Assembly (NCBI GenBank): GCA_025201765.1
Contig: MU623543.1
Coordinates: 1 to 46,955, forward strand
DNA from: Daldinia sp. FL1419
Taxonomy: Eukaryota > Ascomycota > Sordariomycetes > Xylariales > Hypoxylaceae
Direction: 5' to 3'
Length of the DNA stretch: 46,955 nucleotides
In this document: piece by piece, positions 35,237 through 45,400 of the stretch
How positions within the stretch are numbered: the stretch's first letter is position 1
Layout: each line of letters begins with the position of its first letter
Program-made: the position numbers and the translations under genes
Notes under the pieces: model-generated
Told to the model about the DNA's origin: nothing
Databases searched by the model: none
What the model saw: only the letters and a program-made list of their open reading frames with translations

Positions 35237-36370
35237 ATTTCAACTGAATCAATATCTCGAATATATATAACAACTCACTTACCACCCAGAAGGACAATCG
35301 TGATTCTAGTAGTTATATGGTTTGCATCTATAGAATCTCATAGGTCCCTAGGCCTAGGTTATGCAGATCCCTTGAAAGACACCTTTATAGATCCAGGTAC
35401 CTACTTACCTAGGTACCTATACAGGTGGTCTTCCTCAACCCCGGATTGTAACCGAAACGGTTAGGCGTGGGGACTAGATTGAATTCGACAATCCTTATTA
35501 CGTGGGGAGACGGTCAAAAGAAAATGATCTATTGGTAGTAGTTTAACTGGATGTTTCTGGGGCGAATAATTCAAAGCCCGTTTTTCTGGTTTCATACTTA
35601 CATAGCAGGTAGTAGGTATTCGGACCAAAGGATTATTCGGCTATTGTGAACCTATCAGGGACCTATCAGGAACGGACTAAAGGCGCGAGTCTTTAGTGTC
35701 GTCATAATCAACAACTCGTTGTATAAGGGTTCAAAACTAATGACAACATTTGATATTCAGAACGTCGCAGAGAAATAACAAAAAGTAATAAAAGGCGAAA
35801 AATAGGAATATTACGTTTAAATGTTTATTTTAACGTCTTTTCGGTATTTGCCTATTTTACTATAGGTAGGTAGGTACCGTTCTTCTATATCACCCGTTGG
35901 AAAGAGAAAAAAAAAAGGTCGTGGTGCCACATTTAAACATATGGGCCTTTAGTTTCGGCGGTCGTTCGGCTTTCTCCATACAAGTTCTCCATTTTCCCCA
36001 AGCTTCAAAAAATTGTGCTAGTTAGTAAGTACCTCCTTTGGTGTAAGTGTCCGGGTGATGGTGGTGATACGAGTACCTATACATATGAGCCGCACCTTGA
36101 ATTATTAGATCATTGTTATTTCTCCAGAATTTCCACCTCTCCTCTCTTCCTTTTTCTCAATTAACCCTCTCTCCTAATTTCTTGTCCAATTTCCTTCTCT
36201 TCTAATTATTCTTTTCTTCCCTTTGCTCTCAATTCTGTAGCCCAGTCGAATGCGTTTTGCGCTTGTGTCAACAATATCACCTCTGTGCCCCTCGATACCT
36301 CCGTTGAGTTGCCCCTCCAAATCGCAAAATCGCATCGTGGTGGGAGCTTCTGAGCTCGAAACAAGACATC
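35237..36370. other. Intergenic with pyrimidine-rich ACH1 promoter
   Basis: TAGGTA/TACCTA clusters lie at 35340-35430 and 35862-35880. From about 36120 to 36240 the plus strand is a long C/T-rich tract, a common feature just upstream of strongly expressed genes in filamentous fungi. No gene. Confidence 0.5.
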
Positions 36371-38138
36371 ATGGCTTCGCCAGTAGCGTCTGCAGCTTTA
36401 AAGGCTCGAGTTAGTCGGCCTTCTATGCTAAAGAAGCTATGTCGGCCTGAAGATTTGCTTCACCATTTCCCTAATGGTGCCTATATTGGCTGGTCGGGGT
36501 TCACCGGCGTGGGTTATCCCAAGTACGTAGCTTACTATCCCCCCTTTCCCCGTGTAATTCATCTGGCTAAACTCCAACTGCAGGAAAATTCCCACGTTTT
36601 TGGCGGATCACGTCGAGAAGAATAACCTTCAGGGAAAGCTCCGCTACACATTATTTGTCGGCGCATCGTCCGGGGCTGAAACGGAGAACCGATGGGCTGG
36701 GCTTGATATGATTGAGAGGCGCAGTCCTCATCAGGTCGGCAAGTCAATTGCGAAAGGTATCAATGAGGGAAGGATTAAATTCTTTGACAAGCATTTATCC
36801 ATGTTTCCCGTCGATCTTGTATATGTAAGTCAACGTCCCCAGGTACTTGGCCACATGACTAGTGTGTTTACATCTAACACCGCTAGGGATTCTACACCAA
36901 AGATAGGCCGAACAACAAGCTAGACGTCGTGGTGGTAGAGGCTTCGGAAATCAAAGAAGATGGAAGCATCGTTCCCGGCGCTTCGGTTGGCGCAACACCA
37001 GAACTCATCCAGCTCGCAGACAAGGTGAGTAATCAAGTCAACCGAATAATCCCAACGACAGGGCGCTAACCACGATTCGTAAAACTAGATTATTATCGAA
37101 GTCAATACTGCAATTCCCAGCTTTGACGGACTTCACGATATCACAATGACTGACTTGCCTCCCCGACGAAAACCCTACTTGATTATGGGCGTTGAAGACC
37201 GCATTGGAACCACGTCTATCCCTATTGATCCGGAGAAGGTGGTTGGTATAATCGAGTCCGACTACCAAGACCAAACGACGCACAACACGCCTGCGGATGA
37301 TAACTCACGTGCGATCGCGCACCACCTGATTGAGTTCTTCGAGCACGAAGTTCAACATGGCCGCATGCCCAAGTCTCTCCTTCCCCTGCAATCTGGTATC
37401 GGCAACATTGCAAATGCTGTTATCGGCGGCCTCAGCGAGTCCAACTTCTGGAACCTGAAAGTGTGGACCGAGGTTATCCAAGATACCTTCCTCGATCTTT
37501 TTGACTCCGGCCGCCTCGATTTCGCTACTGCTACCTCGGTCCGTTTCTCTCCTGAGGGTTTCAAGCGCTTCTACGACAACTGGGAAGCATACCGTAACAA
37601 ATTACTTCTACGTTCGCAACAGGTTTCCAACTCTCCCGAGATCATCCGCCGCTTGGGTGTGATTGGCATGAACACGCCTGTCGAGGTTGACATCTATGCG
37701 CACGCTAACAGCACGAACGTGATGGGTAGCCGAATGCTGAATGGATTAGGTGGATCTGCCGACTTTTTGCGATCGTCCAAGTACAGTATCATGCACACAC
37801 CGTCCACACGGCCATCCAAGACGGACCCGATCGGCGTTAGCTGCATCGTACCGATGTGCACACACGTAGACCAGACGGAGCACGACTTGGACGTAGTGGT
37901 GACGGAAACAGGTCTGGCAGACGTGCGAGGCTTAAGCCCCCGTGAGCGTGCGCGCGTCATCATCGACAAGTGCTCCCACGAAGATTACCGACCCATCCTT
38001 AAGGACTACTTCGAGAAGGCCGAGTTTGAATGTCTCAAGAAGGGCTGGGGTCACGAGCCGCACCTACTATTCAACAGCTTCGACATGCACAAGGCATTAT
38101 TAGAGGAGGGCAGCATGCGAAAGATTAAGAAATGGTAA
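36371..38138 (+). CDS. ach1: Acetyl-CoA hydrolase / succinyl-CoA:acetate CoA-transferase
   Basis: Four exons: 36371-36522, 36584-36824, 36887-37024 and 37089-38138. Introns of 61, 62 and 64 nt begin GTACGT, GTAAGT and GTGAGT. The 526-residue product equals the length of yeast Ach1. It starts MASPVASAALKARVSRPSML, then NGAYIGWSGFTGVGYPKK; residue K51 is split by intron 1. Domain landmarks are FVGASSGAETENRWA, then GFYTKDRPNNKLDVVVVEAS, SGIGNIANAVIGGL and VWTEVIQD, whose Glu is the expected catalytic residue forming the CoA thioester. The C-terminus is complete (MRKIKKW). The enzyme is mitochondrial and moves CoA from succinyl-CoA to acetate, detoxifying acetate and supporting growth on it. Cytosolic-looking N-termini with weak presequences are normal for the family. 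The codon choice in the last exon is more C-ending than in neighbours, suggesting high expression. Confidence 0.95.
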
Positions 38139-39473
38139 AGAGGACAGGTTTAGGATAAAAGAGAGGTCATTTGAGTAGATGGCATGCATTTCAGGATTTG
38201 CATATTGGGATTTTGATATACTAAAGGCATCTTGATTTTGAAAGCAAGTATATACGCGAATCATTTCCCGTTAGGCATGGCGTACGCCGCGATTTTCCGG
38301 GGTCGTCAAGTCGACCTTTAGAGGAACTTGCATAGAGCTCTCTTGAGTTTCTATCATTAGTTCAGCTTAGCTATTGGATATATTAATAAAAGAGCAAGTT
38401 GCAACTACGCTTTGTCTGTTTTGCGCCAATGGATCATGAGTGGGTTGGAAAAGGGTGGCGCATTTCAAGATATTGATAGCCGCCGGAACAAATTGTGGAC
38501 TTCGACGTGGTCTTTTCGAAGGAGAGTTGTTAAAACTACTATCTACAAGTGAGCCTTACGTTTAGAAGATATTTAAGAGAATATGCCGCTTTAAGTGTCA
38601 GCCGTCTACAGGTACAGGCGGGGGGGGGTTTCTTGCGGAGGCTCTGATTGTAAATCTATCAACTCGAACAAAGAGCCTGTTCTAGTATAAGTAAGGTTCT
38701 GTAAGAGGGCACCCCTGCGGTGCCCTCCTGTTTGTATGGATACTTACAACTTATAGGTTGACGGGATCATGTCGCATAACAATACATATTCGGATGTGAC
38801 AGGTCATTTGGGACGGGTTTGTGTAACGTAAAAGAATTCAACTTCTTTCTCCCACTGCTCTCATGTTTACCATTCATCTTAGAGATACGAGATTCTCGCA
38901 ATAATAAAAGACTGCTATCGCTTCTGTGTCGTACCTCTAAAGCTATATATGTCATTACGCAAGCCATACTTTATCATTACTACACTACTGGAAACAGCCA
39001 AACAGGAACGAGGCTTTATCAGGATTCAGGGGCTCGAGGGGCTTGACTGGTGTCCTAAAGAGTCTGACTTCCTACCGCAGTTTCTCCGTACCCTCATCCA
39101 GCGTCCCGATCTAACGTCATGTGTCATGAGGTGGACCAAGAAGCAAGGAAACAACTTCGTTGTTCCGCGAGGAACCTATCTACAACTATGGCTAAGAGCG
39201 ACTACTAGAACCCTGACATATGGTTCCCGGTTACCTGAAAGACTTGCTGCCACGTGTTAGAAGAAAAAGAAAGCAAAGCTCAAGTCTTGGATCAAATATC
39301 AAATCAAAAAGGTCATGTTTTAATGACGGATATTATATTAGGTACCTAATCTATCCAGGTACCTATATTGGGCAAGTAACGTCCAATGAGTGGGTTTAAC
39401 ACCTACCTCGGGCACCTACCTATATCCGTCATAACTATCGTCCGGCTCTCATGCTTGAACGGATAGTGGTGTT
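38139..39473. other. Intergenic with a weak ORF
   Basis: The 3' side of ach1 comes first, then a strong small hairpin (38705-38727, separate entry). The ORF 38949-39260 (103 codons from ATG) has a plausible amino-acid composition with EGLDWCPKESDFLPQFL, but I do not recognise it; it may be a gene remnant. A G9 run lies near 38621-38629. TAGGTACCTA motifs cluster at 39338-39425. Confidence 0.4.
38705..38727. repeat. Perfect 9 bp GC-rich hairpin
   Basis: GAGGGCACC (38705-38713), a CCTGC loop, and GGTGCCCTC (38719-38727). The stem is far more GC-rich than its surroundings. It could be the end of a small mobile element or an RNA structure; no CTRR follows as would be expected of a Helitron end. 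Confidence 0.5.
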
Positions 39474-41574
39474 CTAATCCGAGTCTCCGTACGGATCGTT
39501 GTCCGGCTGGGGCATCATCTCAGCAGCCCGTCGCGCCTCTAAGTTATGCCGCGCAGCGGCTAACTCCTGCGGTCTTATGTTATACGGCTCCGGGCCCCGG
39601 GGGCCATTTGCCGCCAAGTGGTTAATCGGTATTATGCCGGTCTGATCCGGGGTCACTACAAGTCCATTGCAAATCAAGCATACCCATGACTTGAATGAGT
39701 TCTCCCCGCCTAGCTTACCTTGGAAGTTGTAGGCTTTGACAGAGGGGTAAACTTTACAGCAAGGGCAGACCAGACGTCCCCATACGCTATGTATATATGA
39801 AGTCATGTCTGCTGTCAAATCGAGCATATTCATCATGTGTTGCAGACGATGGGGCGAGCAAATACGCCTTCCGAACAGTTTCACACCGCATGAGCAACCG
39901 GTGATTTCCAAAACCGGGTTTAGCCCACCTACCTTTGCGGTATGTCCGTTCCCGATTATCGAATAGGCGGTTAAGTCGGGGATAACGATCCCGTTGGTGT
40001 TCGTGTAGTAGATCTTCTGGCCCTTGGAAGCATATCGCTGGATGATTGAGTCACCACCGCTGGAACACTCGAAGCACAGGTATTGCCTCATCAGGGGAAC
40101 AAGGGCTTTGAAGTTCTCGTAAAACGTGTTGAGATTTTTACTTTCGCAGGTGTCACAAATCGGGACCCCATCCCCTACGTGACAAGTGTCTTCACATCCT
40201 CGTACAGTCAGTCGGCCGCATGTACCCAGGAGGGTTTCTTGCGCGCATTTTCTTGCGGTAGGATACATCTCTGCGTTATCCCATAGGCGCATGAATGGAA
40301 TCGACGATAGCGTGCCTCGTCCATCCTCGTTCGGATGCTCCCTCAGAGGTCTTCTTTGGAGGTGGTCTCCCAGGTGATTTCTCATTGGGTCATCGACGCC
40401 GTAGTAGGGTCTGTTATCTTCGACCGGGAAATCGTCATTCCTCTCAGCCCACGGAACCCAGTACCAAGGGCGGGCAGGACCAGGAGACCCGGGCCGCTCA
40501 AGAGGGGCCAAGGAGCTGTTCCTGATAGGTGCCATGTGGTTATATTCCGGCTGTGAGCTTGGATTGGCGTTTAGCAACTCGTTGTCGGTGAAGATAATAT
40601 TGAAGTCAGGAAGCACGACTCGGCGCTCAGCGACTGGTACATTCTCGGCACCCAGAGTGAGATTATACTTTCCGATATAATACATGAGGTCCCGGGCTGT
40701 TTGAGAGTATCCCACTTCATAATTTTCGGCCAGGTCTCTGTTGAACGCTGCTGTTATTGCTGGCACATTAAGCGGGATCCTTCGATTTTGGGCCCCTTGG
40801 AGTATCCTCCGTGCAGCCACATACTGCTGTACAACTGGTGGATTTTGTCGTCTCAGGGCTATTTGGTTGTTCCGGCGTTGATCATTTTTCCGCTGCATGA
40901 ATTGGATATGATAGTCAGGAGGCATTTCCCACGAAAATCGTGGCATGAAATTAGCTTGGTTAATGCCCTGGGGGCCGAATCCAAGGTTCAGGTAGTAGCC
41001 ATACATGTCGTCTCCGGAGACACCACGATGAAAGCAAAATCTTTTATCGCCCGTACACGGCGTTCGAGAAGCGTGACATCTATCGCACTATGGTAACAAC
41101 AGTTAGCATCAGAATATCGTGAGACTGAGGATCAGGACAAATCCGAAGACTAAACACCTGCAATAAGGCCAAAGTGTAAAGCCAATTCAAGTTTTACTTA
41201 CCGGTCTTTTAAAGTCGCATGGTAAACCTAATTGGATACATTCATTACATGGGTAAAGCTTCGGGAGGAAATTGTTCTTCGCGGGATAAGGGGGCAATGG
41301 AATCCCTCCAAAGACACATGGAAGGCCGTAGCCTTTACACGTGGTACACTATGGCATCAGCAGTTAGCAAATAGTTCCAAGGAAGACCCCTAGAGCATCG
41401 GACGGGGATATAATATCAGTCTTCACTTACCCCATGGCCTTCTATAGGACGATTACATTTCCCCTTCTGGCCGGTTGCCTTTGAGCGGCATAATTCACAA
41501 ACTGGGCGAGGGTAATTCGGCTCAGGAGGCATTGGGAACATGTCCGCTATATCGATATCAAAAAAATCATCCAT
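39474..41574 (-). CDS. Uncharacterised Cys-rich protein with Zn2Cys6-like array (634 aa)
   Basis: Three exons on the minus strand: 41431-41574, 41202-41348 and 39474-41087, with introns of 82 and 114 nt, both phase 0. Reading only the large ORF would miss the first 124 residues. The N-terminus is acidic (MDDFFDIDIADMFPMPPEPN), then CELC...C (26, 29, 40), CTTCKGYGLPC (49-59), CNECIQLGLPC (82-92) and CDRCHASRTPC (98-108). Residues 82-108 fit CX2CX6CX5CX2CX6C exactly, the spacing of a fungal Zn(II)2Cys6 cluster. However, the usual basic residues between the cysteines are missing, and no fungal transcription-factor middle domain follows. Further CxxC pairs occur between about residues 378 and 560 (CDTC, CFEC, CSC, CPCC, CLIC). 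I do not recognise the family. Zinc binding is likely; DNA binding is doubtful. Confidence 0.7.
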
Positions 41575-42670
41575 TATGAATAATCGTGTACTTGACGGCT
41601 TACGATATTGTTATCGGTATTTATGAATAAAATTTGGGTTGAAAAGTTATGTTGAAAAGTCTTGTAAAGATGCTAGGATGGCAATCAATGTTTTGATGAT
41701 GAAGCTCAAAATGCCGTTAGCAGCCGGCTTGAGGCGTTTAATATAGATATAAAACATACAGCGAATAGCAATACTACAATAATATAGTGCTATATCGTAT
41801 GCTAAATTACGTCTTGTGTGAAGATCGCAGGGCCTTTGTTATTCTTCTAATCTAGTTGATTGGATTAACACGAGTATATGGTTATCTATCAACTCAGAAG
41901 TTTCCACATAGTTTTACCACGTTGTAGTTGTATTTTAACTATCCATATACACGACGATTAATCAAATGTCTTTACAATAATCGTGTATAGCAAATAGCAA
42001 GTAGCAAGCAGGCAGTCTATGCAGACCTACAGTTTATATTAGAATCGAATGGTTGGGAGTTGATTACTTGAGGATAGGCTTTACTATCTAATGGGTTGGC
42101 TATGATCACCCTGATAAAGGGGTAATAGTCGAATTAATTTTGTGTAACGTGAGTGAGAGTGCCCTCATGTATGGAATTCTCAACTACACGCCAATCTGTA
42201 AGCTACATCTTCACACCTCTATGGGAAAGAATATCTCAATGAGTTTTGGGTAGGTAATTATAAGTTAGGTTAAATGTATACCCTCTGCATTCTAACTAAA
42301 GTTAGATGGCATGATCCTATCAATACTAAATAGTGCAAAAAAGTTATAAATTACTTGAGTGCCCGGCTATACAATCAAGAAAGTTACAACGTATGGTAAA
42401 AAATGAAATTTGAATCCACCCGCGTCAAGCAACTATAGGGACATATCTCCTGATATACCTAGTAGGTATATATCCCACTCTGTAGCTACCTCCGTAGGCC
42501 TAGGTCCAGGTAGTTAAGGTAAATAAAGGACATAGTATTTTATCTAAGGAGGTGTTGGGACGACAAGACGTCGTATGGGTAAATTATAGTATAAATACAC
42601 ATTTATATACAATTACTTTATTCTACAGCATATATTGAAAGAAACCTTATATGCGAAGGAGCCCGGACTT
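41575..42670. other. Intergenic, no gene seen
   Basis: It contains the upstream region of the Cys-rich gene and the 3' side of the oxidase gene. A TAGGTA/TACCTA cluster lies at 42455-42515. Confidence 0.45.
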
Positions 42671-44851
42671 CTATTTGGGACACAGCTTCCCATTCTGAGT
42701 TGGGTAATAGTCGATCTGGTTGGTAACATACCAATCCTCAGAACCAACTGCGGTAGGCGCCCACAATAGGCCCCAAGGATCGTACTTCTGTTTAAGCTGG
42801 TAAAGATAGTCGTAACTTGAGCCGTAGAAAGCCTGTTGCCAGTTTGGTTCGTTGATATCCGCCTCATTGAGGTATGCTCCGGAACCAGGAGATGCATCTC
42901 GCCATGGCTGCATCACCTCGACTAGATTTTTGTTCGCCGCCGCGATTTCCTGGGCGGTAGCCTCTTGATTCCAGGTTGCACCGAGAAGCGCGTGTAATAT
43001 AGTCTGGCGCCATGCCGGATTTACGGCGTTGCTCTGGTTGACTGATGGATTGACAGCTGCTTTCATGTTGTACCCGAGCATTAAGCCAGCCTTTTCAACT
43101 CCCTGCCGGAGTGCCGCATTTTGTTTGGCAAGCTTGGCCGGATCGTCCCAGTTAGAACGAGGGAATAACCTTGACCCAGTATTGAAGTTCCAAACCCCGG
43201 TTTGCTCGCTTTCAGCCGACCAGGTACCTTCGATACCGCCCAGCACGCCGTCGTAACTTTTATACACAGCATCACTTACGGCAATTCCCAGTCCTGAGAG
43301 TTCGTCAAATAACGGGGTTGATAGTGTCTCTAGTTTGGCAGAGTCCATGTCATTTGCCCATTGGGGAGCCATAGAAAATGAGCAGTCAAAAATGCAGCTG
43401 ATGGACCAATAATTGTACATTCCCTTGTCAGCATATTCGGGGAACTTGGTGAAAACCGCATTGACACCCTCCCAGAAAGTCTCGGCCGAAACATTAGCAC
43501 TAACGCCGAAGCTATAAGTAAGAGTAGAGACGGGCTTCTTCGGGTAAGCTCGAATGACAAGCGAGGTAACAATTCCCCAGGTACTGCCACCTCCGCCACG
43601 AAGAGCGAAGAAAAGATCGGGATACCTCTTCTCGTCGACAGAAACAAAACGACCGTTAGGTAGCACAACTTCCATAGACAAAACTTGGTCAGCTGCCATG
43701 CCGTGCATGGATAATAAAGGAGAATGGCCACCGCCAGCAATGTATCCACCACCGATACCGACGGTCTAGTAAGAAACTTCGATTAGACTTCATTGTTTTA
43801 TAGTCTGACATTGGAATTGGACATCATGCTTACCCGAGTGTTACCACCAACAATATGAAGACCTAACTTGTCTGCAGCCTGGTAAAGGGGAAGGGCCTGA
43901 ACACCAGCACCAATCTTGAAAGCAGGTCCACGATAGCCTGACGGGCCATGATAGTAAGTGGAGCCCAAGTATTGGATGCCTTGTAAGGCGCTGGTCCAGA
44001 TCGAAAGCGAGCCGGCGCCGGTGGACTTGGCTTTAAAGTCGTGGCCCTTGTTCTTGACGATCAGCCGCAGGTTCAGGTTCCGCGCGAAATTGACAGCAAG
44101 CTGGATCTGTGCGACATTGGTCGCCTTAACAACATACGACGGCATGCCGCCTAGTGTACATTTAGCACCTGTCCGAGTAAGGCTAGGCGGTAAACAGCTC
44201 ACTCCTTCAAAGGCATAGTACTGAATCCCGAGGGGCTGTGAAAGTCTATGCTGAGTTAGGTATAGTCTAAGCGAGCATAAGGAGTAAATACTGACTGATA
44301 CTGAGGTGTCTGCCATTGGGAAGTGATCGAAGCACATTTGGCCTCGTCATACTGAGGCCAATCAGGGTAACACGGTGCCGCGGTTGGAACACCCTCGACT
44401 AGAGCGCCTCCTAGTAGAATATTAAGGAGATCCCATATGGGACGAATGGGCCAGCTTCTATCTCCAGGATAAGTTTTACATACGCGGAAAGTACGCTTTT
44501 GAACAGCGACCTCGGTGTCGCTGAAATTGAAGAGGTCGACGTTAGTAAGATTATAATTTGTCAAGTTGGCGATAACATCGGTGGTCAACTGGCTGGATTC
44601 GAATGGGAAGTACTCGACGCCCGATGAGGAGGCATCAGCTTCCACCGTCTCGACGGCCGGTGCAACAGTCTCTGGTGTTGCGTCTATTCCAGTCGGTGGG
44701 GGTTAGCAAGCCACCGCATCATTAAGGCGTGTCTACAGTGTAAGGAGTGTATCAGAGACAAAACTCAAAGCTTACCGATGCCATCTTGAATTGTCTGAGC
44801 GAGCGCAAGGTTGGTTAGCGACAGAGCCGCAGCGAAAACGAAGCGCACCAT
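42671..44851 (-). CDS. Secreted FAD-linked oxidase, BBE / 6-hydroxynicotine oxidase type (656 aa)
   Basis: Four exons on the minus strand: 44776-44851, 44296-44683, 43834-44245 and 42671-43765. Introns are 92, 50 and 68 nt; the second uses donor GTCAGT with an ACCTAAC branch. The start MVRFVFAAALSLTNLALAQ is a signal peptide. The FAD-binding domain (PCMH type) runs from about residue 180 with YVVKATNVAQIQLAVNFAR, then IVKNKGHDF, where the His is a candidate for covalent flavin attachment, and GIGGGYIAGGGHSPLL with AADQVLSMEVVLPNG. The C-terminal berberine-bridge element reads YLNEADINEPNWQQAFYG, then YDPWGLLWAPTAVGSEDW. Such enzymes oxidise sugars, alkaloids or polyketide intermediates with O2, giving H2O2. 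The substrate cannot be told from the sequence. No biosynthetic cluster genes are adjacent, so a stand-alone extracellular role is favoured. Confidence 0.9.
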
Positions 44852-45400
44852 TATTACGCCCGTAACGCTGTGGCAGGCTCCTTACGGGATATGCAAGTAT
44901 ATGCAAGTTTTTAAAAATATTAAAACGCCTAGCCACCGGGTAAAACAACCATTGGGCAGTCTTACACGGCTGAGAGAATCACGATAGAAAAATTCCAAAG
45001 GATCGTCCCTGTGTGATTACTTTATACCAACCGATAAGACGCCGATATTCCTTGATATCGACGTGGTATCGATGGACTAATGCACAAAATATCAATAGTT
45101 TATGGAATAAGTCCAAGCTGACTAGGTGTATAAGTGTACTCGTTTCTTATAATACGGGTTTGTGCCATGTGGTAGTATAAAAAGGAGATGTTGTAAAGTA
45201 CACTGCCCTTGTTTAAGGTGAGAAGACGAACGTTTAGTCTATTCTTTTCACATAACATAATAGTCCCTTTTAATCTCATATGGCTCGAGGGGGGAGTAGG
45301 CTGAATTATAATAGATAAAGTGAGAGAGAATATAAGTGTGTTGAAGCTTGCAAGATTCTAAATATAGGAGGTTCCTTAGAAAGGTTTTTGTATTTCCATA
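44852..45400. other. Intergenic, promoter side of the oxidase
   Basis: No ORF. Composition drops gradually towards the AT-rich block that starts near 45400. Confidence 0.4.
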
